DNA of 5,560 bases from Candidatus Pacearchaeota archaeon (GCA_023228245.1 JALOBN010000072.1:4788-10347), one strand, 5' to 3'. Counted from the first letter of the stretch, positions 1 through 5,560 are shown. Program-made: numbers and translations. Notes: generated by a model from the sequence alone, not told the origin.

Positions 1-376
1 TCTTTCGATCCATGTTGTCGGTATCAGCATAAAATAAGTATAACGACAGCGCGAGTTCACAGCACGCATCTTTAACATTTTGCGGCACAATCGGCAGGCC
101 GGTATCATCATTCCAATCATGTATCTTGCCATCTATGACTCTGGGGAAAGCTAATGATTGTTCATCAGTATCTATTGTGGTATTTCTATTATAGATGTAA
201 TATGTAAGCCCGGCCAATGGCATCGCATCAATCGCTTTGGTGGCCCTGGTTAAATACCAACCTTTCTGATCCGTCGTCAACGCTAAAAAGGCAGTAGCAC
301 GAGGATCATTCAAAAAATAAGCATCGGCCAACTCCGTGGTAAGGATATATGATTTGTTCACCGCATGGTCTGCCAT
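1..376 (-). CDS. DnaT-like / head-tail connector protein (partial, C-terminus beyond window)
   Basis: This gene is open from an ATG at 376 to the left edge, so 125 codons are seen and the stop is missing. The protein begins MADHAVNKSYILTTELADAY and continues with an Arg/Ala-rich helix (WYLTRATKAIDA, residues 40-51), a QSLAFPR motif (73-79), and VPQNVKDACCELALSLYL (97-114). The order 'ADAYF ... AT..ID ... Q.LAFPR ... P..VK.A..ELAL' is that of the small phage proteins annotated as putative DnaT-like ssDNA-binding proteins. In virion operons these sit where gp6/gp15-type head-tail connectors sit, so an adaptor role under the portal is the likelier job; the DnaT name is an inherited label. An AAGGAGA Shine-Dalgarno at 390-384, 7 nt before the ATG, fixes the start. 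The first 19 nt overlap the 3' end of the HNH gene in another frame. Family assignment rests on motif recognition only. Confidence 0.72.
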   Translation of the reverse strand, partial: MADHAVNKSYILTTELADAYFLNDPRATAFLALTTDQKGWYLTRATKAIDAMPLAGLTYYIYNRNTTIDTDEQSLAFPRVIDGKIHDWNDDTGLPIVPQNVKDACCELALSLYLFYADTDNMDRK

Positions 377-1029
377 TGGAATATCTCCTTGCTCAAAACG
401 GTATCTTGATTCAAGATCCAATAATTATTCAATAGATTGAAATAATGAAATCTGGCACGACCCGTCTTTGCGTGACAGGATTGGCATAGAGGTAATAGAT
501 TCCATCTCTTCCCATAACATCCGGCCATCTTGTCAAAGTTGATGTGATGGACAGAAAGCCCGCGCATATTTTCGGGTTTGCCACATATGAAGCATTTGCG
601 CCCGAATTTGTTTCGGATTTCTTCCTTCAGCATTTCGTTGAATCTTGGACAATACGGTTCAAACGAAATTCCGCCGCGCCATAGATGAGACTTTGGTCCC
701 TGGTGTGCTTCAGAATTCTTTCTTCTGGTCTCTTCGGAATGTTTGAACCCAAGCGAGTTTTTATTACCCGTCCGAGCTATGGATAATTTGCGACGGGTTT
801 CGTCAGACGTTTTACGGCATTTGGCCGCCTCTGACATCTTGTGTCGTGTTTCGTCCGTTATAATTCGAGGGCCGTCGCGCGATTGTGCCCGCTTTTGAGA
901 CGCAGACATTCGTTTCCGGGTTTCTTCCGAGTGTATATGCCCTTTATGTGCATCAGACAACTTCTTGCGCGTTTCTTCTGATGCGTGAAGCCCTTTGTTC
1001 CATGCCGGGCAACCGATTACGTGAGCCAC
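358..1029 (-). CDS. Free-standing homing-type HNH endonuclease with five NUMOD3 repeats
   Basis: This 223-residue protein is predicted to nick or cut DNA at a specific site and promote its own spread. The N-terminal half carries five NUMOD3-type DNA-binding repeats starting near residues 17, 34, 58, 75 and 98 (S/T-[ED]-ETR-x-K-x-S pattern), after a PAWNKG lead-in. A linker with LWRGGISFEPYC (116-127) follows, a hallmark of this endonuclease group. The HNH/zinc module spans about 138-191: C146-x2-C149, VHHINFDK (160-167, catalytic His 161/162), N177, and C182-x2-C185-H186. All key residues are present, so it looks intact. The start is GTG at 1029, directly preceded by an in-frame TAA; AGGAG at 1044-1040 lies 10 nt upstream. 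No split gene surrounds it, so it is free-standing, not intron- or intein-borne as far as is visible. The repeats use different synonymous codons, so the duplications are old. Its 3' end overlaps the connector gene by 19 nt. Confidence 0.9.
   Translation of the reverse strand: MAHVIGCPAWNKGLHASEETRKKLSDAHKGHIHSEETRKRMSASQKRAQSRDGPRIITDETRHKMSEAAKCRKTSDETRRKLSIARTGNKNSLGFKHSEETRRKNSEAHQGPKSHLWRGGISFEPYCPRFNEMLKEEIRNKFGRKCFICGKPENMRGLSVHHINFDKMAGCYGKRWNLLPLCQSCHAKTGRARFHYFNLLNNYWILNQDTVLSKEIFQWQTMR
384..390 (-). promoter_or_regulatory. Shine-Dalgarno of the connector gene, inside the HNH coding sequence
   Basis: AAGGAGA on the minus strand lies 7 nt upstream of the ATG at 376. It falls within the last codons of the HNH gene, so translation of the connector is initiated from, and probably coupled to, the end of the endonuclease gene. 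It decides the connector start. Confidence 0.75.
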
Positions 1030-1052
1030 TTAATTACATCTCCTGTCATGTA

Positions 1053-1103
1053 TTCCTGAATATTTTTATGCTGGCAGGGGTTCAGGAAAACCCCTCTTCG
1101 GGG
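1053..1103 (-). other. Potential RNA structure in the HNH leader
   Basis: Read on the minus strand, the leader has CCCC (1103-1100), a GAAGA loop, then GGGG (1094-1091) followed by TTTT (1090-1087), a short terminator-like hairpin. The same GGGG could instead pair with a second CCCC at 1080-1077. A perfect 8-bp inverted repeat, TTCCTGAA (1088-1081) and TTCAGGAA (1060-1053), has a 20-nt spacer and would form a hairpin just before the HNH ribosome-binding site. The 4-bp GC stem is weak as a terminator. A role in damping HNH expression is inference. Confidence 0.35.
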
Positions 1104-1135
1104 ATCAGCCTATCCAGCACTTACTAATTAACCGC

Positions 1136-1189
1136 TTAGTATTTATAAGTATCGCGTCGCTTCGTATTGGTTATGGGGGTATCTGTCAT
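1136..1189 (-). CDS. 17-residue small ORF of unknown function
   Basis: The ORF encodes MTDTPITNTKRRDTYKY followed by TAA. Its start is well marked: GGAG at 1201-1198 lies 8 nt upstream of the ATG at 1189, in the 195-nt spacer between the repeat protein and the HNH gene. It is hydrophilic and basic towards the C-terminus, with no recognisable motif. It could be a real micro-ORF, a leader peptide for the HNH gene, or the surviving 5' end of a gene disrupted when the HNH element inserted. Stops follow in the downstream sequence, so no longer reading frame continues. Existence as a translated ORF is plausible; function is unknown. Confidence 0.35.
   Translation of the reverse strand: MTDTPITNTKRRDTYKY
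1140..1149 (-). promoter_or_regulatory. Possible archaeal-type TATA box upstream of HNH gene
   Basis: CTTATAAATA on the minus strand resembles the archaeal box A consensus. If used, transcription would begin roughly 25 nt downstream (around 1120), giving the HNH gene its own message with a structured leader of about 90 nt. There is no clear purine-rich BRE upstream and the region is AT-rich, so a chance match is quite possible. The call also depends on an archaeal host, which is unproven. Confidence 0.2.
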
Positions 1190-1224
1190 TATTATTTCTC
1201 CAAAAAATATTTAGTAGGATAAAA

Positions 1225-2424
1225 TCACTCATATGCATATATGGTGATAATATCCGTAGCTACTACATGAGTTGCCCCGCCCGCAGTTAAGACGATCCGG
1301 TTTGGTGAGGTGCCCACGCCGAACGTATCTGTCACCGTTGGCCTTGACACTCCCGCACTGTCGGTAATGAAAGCCTGATAGAAGCTCGGCGCAAATGGCA
1401 GCGGGATGTTTACCAGCACCGCGGTCTCAACATCAAGAGCAGTCACGTCATGGTGGAACATCACGAAATCGGTATACGCAGGATCAACACCACCCGCAAA
1501 GTTCTCTATGGTGACAGTATCCGTGCCGCCCGTCTTGCTTATTGCAGGAGTGGCTGGGATGCCAACCGCGAGCTGATAGACCGTGACTGTATCCGTGTTT
1601 GCAGTAGCCGCGAAGTAAGGGCCGCCTGCGTTGCGGGTATCACCGAGGATGCCTACCACGAGAGCAGCAGCAGTGGCGTCTGCATTTGCTCCATATGGCC
1701 CCCATTCTCCCAACGTTGCCGTAGGTGTTGCGTTGTATGTGTAGACGATTCCGCCTATAGTGACAGAAGTACAATCGGCGGCAGCACCGAACTGGATAGA
1801 TCCGCTTGCAATGGCCCCAATCATCGAGTCGTTGCCTTGCAGACTGGCAATGCTGGTATTGATACCAACGTCCGCTGCCAAGAGATCCGACGCGGTTGCG
1901 TTTATGGCAGTCTCATTCACAAACGCGGCAGTGGTTAGATCAGAAATGCTGGTATTGATGCCAGTATCAGCCGCTAAAAGGTCTGATGTGGTTACATTGA
2001 TCGCAGTCTCATTGGTGTAGGCCGCATTGGTCAGATCTGATATGCTAAGGTTGATAGCAGTTTCGTTCGTGAAAGCTGCTAATGTGAGATCGGAGATACT
2101 GGTATTAATCCCGGTGTCGGCTGCCAGAAGTTCCGCTGCGGTCGCATTGATAGCAGTTTCGTTGATATAAGCAGCAAGGGTTAGGTCGTCGATGCTACCA
2201 TTGATAGCGGTTTCATTGATATAAGCAGAATCCGTCAGACCGGAAAGGTTGCTATTAGTTGCCACCAATTCGCCACCGAGATAGACCGGCCCGGTGATAT
2301 CGGCCCCAGCCGTGGCCACTACCCACCCAGAGGTCGTGTAGTTATCGCTTCGAGGATACCATTGAGCCCCGGCCATTCCTACCACCAAGGCGGAGAGGGC
2401 TAAAAAGATAAGAAGTTTCCTCAT
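1225..2424 (-). CDS. Secreted coiled-coil repeat protein, head-fibre-like, with N-glycosylation sequon array
   Basis: This 399-residue protein is encoded directly after the capsid gene. Residues 1-20 form a typical signal peptide: basic MRK, a hydrophobic core, and AGA as the probable cleavage site before Q21. Residues 63-195 consist of an 18-residue unit (A, LTxAA[FY]xNETAINx[ST]..D) and a 14-residue unit (B, LLAADxGINTSI.[DS]) in the order A-A-B-A-A-B-A-B. They give a 7/11-residue coiled-coil register with alternating Leu and Ile. Seventeen N-x-S/T sequons occur, 15 of them between residues 59 and 198. Residues about 205-312 resemble the beta-rich domains of phage fibres and tails (VTIGGIVYTYN, TDTVTV). 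Residues about 317-399 form a separate terminal domain ending in IITIYAYE. The start is supported by GAGGTGA overlapping the capsid stop. By position it could be a capsid fibre or decoration protein; the signal peptide suggests instead export to the host surface. Exact family not recognised. Confidence 0.7.
   Translation of the reverse strand: MRKLLIFLALSALVVGMAGAQWYPRSDNYTTSGWVVATAGADITGPVYLGGELVATNSNLSGLTDSAYINETAINGSIDDLTLAAYINETAINATAAELLAADTGINTSISDLTLAAFTNETAINLSISDLTNAAYTNETAINVTTSDLLAADTGINTSISDLTTAAFVNETAINATASDLLAADVGINTSIASLQGNDSMIGAIASGSIQFGAAADCTSVTIGGIVYTYNATPTATLGEWGPYGANADATAAALVVGILGDTRNAGGPYFAATANTDTVTVYQLAVGIPATPAISKTGGTDTVTIENFAGGVDPAYTDFVMFHHDVTALDVETAVLVNIPLPFAPSFYQAFITDSAGVSRPTVTDTFGVGTSPNRIVLTAGGATHVVATDIITIYAYE
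1840..2238 (-). repeat. Tandem coiled-coil repeats (A-A-B-A-A-B-A-B), 150-bp super-period
   Basis: This segment encodes residues 63-195 of the repeat protein. The A unit is 54 bp (18 residues) and the B unit 42 bp (14 residues); A+A+B makes a 150-bp, 50-residue super-repeat seen at 2238-2089 and 2088-1939, with a shortened A-B copy at 1938-1843. The amino-acid pattern is tightly kept, whereas the DNA copies differ at many synonymous positions. This points to old duplications held by selection on the protein rather than recent slippage. Confidence 0.85.
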
Positions 2425-2433
2425 CTTTTCACC

Positions 2434-3444
2434 TCAAGGCTTCAGGACAGCGAAGGGATATCGGTCGCTTGTTCCGGCGATGTCCGCCGGTATGGGGCAG
2501 CACCATCCTATCCTACATGTAGCTTTCAGAAGCACGACATCCTGCTGCATGGCATTGATGAGGACCACGCCTGCTGCATCAGTCACGACGCCAGTATCTG
2601 TCATGGATATCTGGATATCCTGCCTCCAGGCGTAGAATGCTTTCTTCCAGTTGCCTGCGATCATGAGGGCGGTGGAAGCGTCCAGTGCATCATTCTGAAG
2701 GAAATTGACATCCACGCCTGCGAGGGAGTAGGTTGGCTTGCCCTGGCCGTTCTCTTGGGCCCATAATGGAACACCATCAGAGGACCGGATACCACGCATT
2801 ACAGCCTTCTGGCTGAGATCGGCCACAATGCCATCTACATTGTACCGCTTGCTTTCCACGAGCCCGAATAGACCGCCAACGCCCAGGATGGCATCATACA
2901 TGTCCACAAAGGTCTTGCCAGATCCCACCGAATCAGACTTGTCAATTACCATGCTGGCGCTTGTGGCATCGGTATAGATGCTGTCAGGGAAGGCAGCGGG
3001 CGCGTTGGTATCATCCCATAGAACGGCCTGATCGAATTTGCGTGCTATGGACTCAGCCAACCTGGGCTTAATCTCTGCCCACAGATCAAAGCCATCTGCG
3101 AGATCTGCGATCATGTCCTTGGGGATCGGAACCACGACGCCCATTTTTGCGGCGGTGATGGTGGCATTGGTCCATCCCTGTTTAGTGGTCTGCATGAGAC
3201 CGCCCGCTACCTCGGGACTGGTCCCATCGCCCGCCTCAGTATCTACCCAATAGGCTTCGGGGAACAGGGACATAACGGCCCGGCTCTCAATCTTGGTGGA
3301 CATGTTGGGCTCGCGGCTCATCAGGCCCATGATGGCGCTCTGAGTGATCGTTTCCTGAATCACGCCCGGTACATATTTCGGGTTGATCATGCCTGCCGAC
3401 ACGAGGCCGGACCTGGCTAATACTTCATCGTAAGTTGCTACCAT
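2434..3444 (-). CDS. Major capsid protein, HK97 fold
   Basis: This 336-residue shell protein is expected to assemble into the icosahedral head around the scaffold. The family pattern is visible. An early helix and strand carry SAIMGLMSREPNMSTK (36-51), then PEAYWVDTEAGDG. Around residues 104-144 comes VVVPIPKDMIAD, a DLWAEIKPRLAESIARKFDQAVLW stretch typical of the HK97 spine region, then a substrate-like N/D-rich loop. The C-terminal strand ends at SDRYPFAVLKP. The length suits a capsid protein without a long N-terminal delta domain, and the separate scaffold gene just upstream replaces that domain. The ATG at 3444 is preceded by GAGATGAT (3455-3448), which overlaps the scaffold stop with a 4-nt gap, implying coupled translation. 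An oddity is the cysteine cluster C310, C315, C316 near the C-terminus. No crosslinking or maturation protease is seen nearby. Confidence 0.9.
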   Translation of the reverse strand: MVATYDEVLARSGLVSAGMINPKYVPGVIQETITQSAIMGLMSREPNMSTKIESRAVMSLFPEAYWVDTEAGDGTSPEVAGGLMQTTKQGWTNATITAAKMGVVVPIPKDMIADLADGFDLWAEIKPRLAESIARKFDQAVLWDDTNAPAAFPDSIYTDATSASMVIDKSDSVGSGKTFVDMYDAILGVGGLFGLVESKRYNVDGIVADLSQKAVMRGIRSSDGVPLWAQENGQGKPTYSLAGVDVNFLQNDALDASTALMIAGNWKKAFYAWRQDIQISMTDTGVVTDAAGVVLINAMQQDVVLLKATCRIGWCCPIPADIAGTSDRYPFAVLKP

Positions 3445-3448
3445 AAAA

Positions 3449-3952
3449 TCATCTCGTTGTTGGGGTTCCCACGCCAGCCAGTAATCGCAATGCAGCGTTC
3501 ATCTCATCATTCTCTGAGACGATGCCCGCCGGTGTCACTGGAGGTACGGGCTTTCCAGCATCTTGTTTAATCCCTAGCTCTTTCCGCAAGGTTTCTGCGT
3601 CTTCCCTAAGCGATTTTTCGTCTATACCGTTGATACGGTGCAACATGGTCGGAGGAATACCGACTTCGGCGGCGATCTTCGCTTTGAGTTCCTTTTGCTC
3701 AAAGCTAGACAGTTTCGTACTAAGCTCCTGCTTCAGCCTCTCATTTTCTTGGAGAGCCTTCTCAAGAGCGGACGCCCTGTCTATCGCGGCCTGATAATCG
3801 GTTTTGGGGATGTAGTTGGCTAACTTGCGGTTCATGGCCCTTTGATACTGCTCTTCGGTGTAGGTCTTTCCCTCAGAGGGATCGGGGCTATTTCCTTTGG
3901 GGTCCTGGATAGGATCTGCCTCAGGAGTTGGTTTGCTAGGGTCTTCTGTCAT
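3449..3952 (-). CDS. Capsid scaffolding protein (GP20 / DUF4355-like)
   Basis: This 167-residue hydrophilic protein is probably the internal scaffold that guides capsid assembly. Residues 1-28 are Pro/Asp-rich and likely disordered. KTYTEEQYQRAMNRKLANYI (29-48) matches the conserved opening of phage minor structural GP20/DUF4355 proteins. A charged coiled coil follows (about 52-95, Glu/Lys/Leu-rich), then EVGIPPTMLHRINGIDEKSL (96-115), the helical motif typical of these scaffolds. The C-terminus has a Pro-rich linker and a final helix (NDEMNAALRLLAG), commonly the part that contacts the capsid protein. It lies between portal and capsid genes, as expected. The ATG at 3952 is the first in frame after an upstream stop, but only a weak GGAC lies 9 nt before it, so initiation signals are poor compared with its neighbours. 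Its stop is 4 nt from the capsid start. Confidence 0.85.
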   Translation of the reverse strand: MTEDPSKPTPEADPIQDPKGNSPDPSEGKTYTEEQYQRAMNRKLANYIPKTDYQAAIDRASALEKALQENERLKQELSTKLSSFEQKELKAKIAAEVGIPPTMLHRINGIDEKSLREDAETLRKELGIKQDAGKPVPPVTPAGIVSENDEMNAALRLLAGVGTPTTR

Positions 3953-4016
3953 ATTAGTAGGTCCGGGGCCTGATCGGCGCTGCGGACATGGAATTGAAAA
4001 CTATTATCGAAAAATA

Positions 4017-4064
4017 TTATTTGGGCTTAGGTCTTTTGCCTTTGCCCTTTGGTTTACATGCCAT
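4017..4064 (-). CDS. 15-residue Lys-rich micro-ORF
   Basis: The ORF reads MACKPKGKGKRPKPK then TAA: six Lys, one Arg and three Pro in 15 residues. AGAGG ends at 4071, 6 nt before the ATG at 4064, a good ribosome-binding site. It overlaps the end of the 40-residue ORF by 11 nt in the next frame, so translation may be coupled. The composition matches the basic tail of that ORF, so it might also be the end of one small basic protein separated by a frameshift. Such a peptide could bind nucleic acid, but no function can be assigned. Confidence 0.4.
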   Translation of the reverse strand: MACKPKGKGKRPKPK

Positions 4065-4176
4065 TCTTCGCCTCTTTGCGTTTTCGTTTGGGCTTTTCTG
4101 GCTCCTCGACAACAGAATTTTGTTCTGGAGCGATTTCTTTCAGCCTGCGTGGGTTCTTACTTGGGTATATTGTCAC
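4054..4176 (-). CDS. 40-residue basic small protein following the portal
   Basis: The start is GTG at 4176, sharing a GTGA 4-nt overlap with the portal stop. GGGGGG at 4187-4182, 5 nt upstream, can act as ribosome-binding site. The N-terminus reads MTIYPSKNPRRLKEIAPEQN, followed by an acidic patch and a strongly basic PEKPKRKRKEAK tail. The acidic-then-basic layout and the position between portal and scaffold are compatible with a small head-assembly or DNA-contacting protein, but nothing recognised confirms this. The overlapping start and codon-level continuity make it a likely real gene that a length cut-off would miss. Confidence 0.5.
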   Translation of the reverse strand: MTIYPSKNPRRLKEIAPEQNSVVEEPEKPKRKRKEAKNGM

Positions 4177-5534
4177 ATCATCCCCCCTTGCATCGATTTC
4201 ATCTCATCTGTCTCTGCTGCTATCTGCTTTTCTGAGAATCCCCTTTCTCTCATGATGCCCTGTGGACTCCTCGCACCGCCTGTAATCTTCATGGTGTCAA
4301 TTTGCGCTTCCTCGTAATCGTCATCTGGCAGGCCGTCCTTCCATGTGATGTCGATGTTCTGCAAAAGGACTGCACCGAGCACCTTGTTTTTGACATCTAG
4401 CACCGAGATTGCTTCAAGAATCTGCTTGAAAACCGGGTCAAACTGGAGCTTGCAGCGTTCGGATTTTTTCAAGGGCCGCATCATGAGCATCCTCAGGGCC
4501 TTGCCAGATATGGCATTCCCCAGGGTGTCCGGCTCAAAAGCACATTTGCAGGTTTCGGATATGGTATAGAGCTGAGATAGCACCTTATCTATCAGGGTGA
4601 ACGAGGCTACTAGCTGCCCATCCCATGTGATGTACTGAGGGAGCGAATCGCCTTCTGATATAGGGAATACCTTTCGTTTCGCGTTATAGGTACGTTCGTT
4701 GGTGACTGGATCGGGCGGGCCTAAAGCCGCGTCTGGCACGGCAAAAGCTGGCTCTGAGTGAGCGTCAAGCGTCCTGCCCGATCGAGTAAATGTTATCTCC
4801 AGCCTCTTGACCATCGGATCTATGTCTTGATAATCATCCGTGCCGTATATGTCGTCTGAGGTACTGGCGTTCCGCATTGGGAAGACCAGCGGCATATTAT
4901 AGCCGGTTTGGACTTCCACAATATCATAAGGATCTGATTTTATCTCACCCTGGTCGGATAGCAAAAACTTGCTACTTTGTATTAGCCCATCACTATGAAT
5001 CTCCACATTCAGAATCTTGTTATCGGTTGACCAGGCTATCACGTGCCCAACTGCCTCACCATCTGGTCCAACCACGGGCCACCAGTTTTTCGGTGAGACT
5101 ATTTGCACCTTTGCGGGCTTGCCTTCCTCTGCAAAAACCTTGGCGACTCCGACACCATACCGGCTCATATCGATTCTGGCAGCATATGCCTTTGACCAGA
5201 GAGAGAGCCGCGATACCAACGAATCCAGATATGTTTGCTCAGGCGATGCAATTTCATCCTTTGATACGCCAGCCTTCATGGTTGGCTTCTCGGATAGAAG
5301 CAAATCGGCCCAAAAGGTTGAAAGCTGCTTATGGAAGTTGATAATGAATATTATCTTGTTGAAATCCTTTTCGCGATCTGCATACAGATTTTTCAGGATC
5401 GTATAGACCTCATCATGCTTACGCTGCCAGAGAAGTAGGTTATCGGCATAGATCTTCAGCCGATCCTTGTCATCAGCTGGCGGCCAAGGCTTACCGCGCT
5501 GGAAATGGGATTGTAGAGTATCTGGGGCAATCAT
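4173..5534 (-). CDS. Portal protein, SPP1 gp6 type
   Basis: This 453-residue protein is expected to form the dodecameric ring at one capsid vertex, through which DNA enters and leaves and to which terminase and connector dock. The length fits the SPP1 gp6-like family. Recognisable features are the N-terminal helical region with DKDRLKIYADNLLLW, the wing core with VQIVSPKNWWPVVGPDGE (about 143-160), and FPMRNASTSDDIYGTDDYQD followed by a helix. The crown-proximal segment has SGKALRMLMMRPLKK, and the end carries the characteristic ITWKDGLPDDDYEEAQIDTM block (from about 396) and a SPQGIMRERGFSEKQIAAE motif. AGGAAGG at 5548-5542, 7 nt before the ATG at 5534, supports the start. It is the first gene of the operon seen here; terminase genes would be expected to its right. 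No frameshift or missing block is apparent. Confidence 0.88.
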   Translation of the reverse strand: MIAPDTLQSHFQRGKPWPPADDKDRLKIYADNLLLWQRKHDEVYTILKNLYADREKDFNKIIFIINFHKQLSTFWADLLLSEKPTMKAGVSKDEIASPEQTYLDSLVSRLSLWSKAYAARIDMSRYGVGVAKVFAEEGKPAKVQIVSPKNWWPVVGPDGEAVGHVIAWSTDNKILNVEIHSDGLIQSSKFLLSDQGEIKSDPYDIVEVQTGYNMPLVFPMRNASTSDDIYGTDDYQDIDPMVKRLEITFTRSGRTLDAHSEPAFAVPDAALGPPDPVTNERTYNAKRKVFPISEGDSLPQYITWDGQLVASFTLIDKVLSQLYTISETCKCAFEPDTLGNAISGKALRMLMMRPLKKSERCKLQFDPVFKQILEAISVLDVKNKVLGAVLLQNIDITWKDGLPDDDYEEAQIDTMKITGGARSPQGIMRERGFSEKQIAAETDEMKSMQGGMM

Positions 5535-5560
5535 TAGTAAGCCTTCCTGAATATTCTTCT

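Noticed and set aside
1053..1064. The 12-mer TTCCTGAATATT shared with 5544-5555, upstream of both the HNH and portal genes
   Set aside because: A match of this length is expected about once by chance in a window this size when both strands are considered, and the flanks do not match.
358..1224. Group I or II intron carrying the HNH gene
   Set aside because: No split coding sequence is visible on either side: the repeat protein and the connector both have their own complete ends, and no intron core elements were recognised.
1450..1938. Plus-strand ORF of 162 codons opposite the repeat protein
   Set aside because: It is a shadow of the repetitive minus-strand gene; its translation is Cys/Arg/Ser-rich with no family resemblance and no ribosome-binding site.
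3953..3985. An 11-codon ORF (MSAAPIRPRTY) ending just before the scaffold start, and a GTCCG/CGGAC inverted repeat
   Set aside because: The ORF has no ribosome-binding site and the repeat is only 5 bp with a long spacer; both are within chance.
3897..4317. Plus-strand ORFs with hydrophobic stretches over the portal/scaffold junction
   Set aside because: The Phe/Leu richness arises from reading the Lys-rich micro-ORFs on the wrong strand; no ribosome-binding site or partner gene supports a membrane protein here.
4877..5406. Overlapping plus-strand ORFs opposite the portal gene
   Set aside because: They lie wholly within the well-supported portal gene, lack recognisable domains and have the low-quality composition of antisense frames.
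1..5560. CRISPR array, tRNA or attachment site
   Set aside because: No regularly spaced direct repeats with unique spacers, no cloverleaf with a CCA-type acceptor, and no duplicated tRNA end were seen; the only tandem repeats are protein-coding.

Overview
The window looks like the head-morphogenesis module of a tailed double-stranded DNA virus or provirus (HK97-fold lineage). All supported genes lie on the minus strand, so the operon reads from right (5560) to left (1). In transcription order it holds: an SPP1 gp6-type portal (5534-4173), two very small Lys/Arg/Pro-rich ORFs (4176-4054 and 4064-4017), a GP20/DUF4355-like scaffolding protein (3952-3449), an HK97-like major capsid protein (3444-2434), a signal-peptide-bearing repeat protein resembling a head fibre (2424-1225), a spacer with a 17-codon ORF and possible RNA structure (1224-1030), a free-standing NUMOD3/HNH homing-type endonuclease (1029-358), and the start of a DnaT-like/head-tail connector gene that runs off the left edge (376-1).

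The genes are tightly packed: 4-nt, 11-nt and 19-nt overlaps, and gaps of 4 and 9 nt with Shine-Dalgarno sequences overlapping the previous stop codon. This suggests one long transcript with coupled translation. The working model is that portal, scaffold and capsid protein build the procapsid, the connector closes the head-tail joint, and the repeat protein decorates the virion or the host surface. The HNH gene is a likely selfish insertion. No terminase, protease, minor head protein or tail gene is visible; a terminase would be expected beyond 5560.

The host cannot be fixed from this sequence. The repeat protein has a classical cleavable signal peptide and 17 N-x-S/T sequons, most of them in regular register. 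Together with frequent ATA isoleucine codons, this would fit a virus of an archaeon, possibly a methanogen. That is an inference, not a demonstration.

The most unusual object is the 399-residue protein at 2424-1225. Its central segment is a coiled coil built from 7- and 11-residue steps in which the core position alternates strictly Leu/Ile, and every Ile of the series is followed directly by an N-x-S/T sequon. That forms a possible glycan ladder on a secreted fibre encoded inside a capsid operon.
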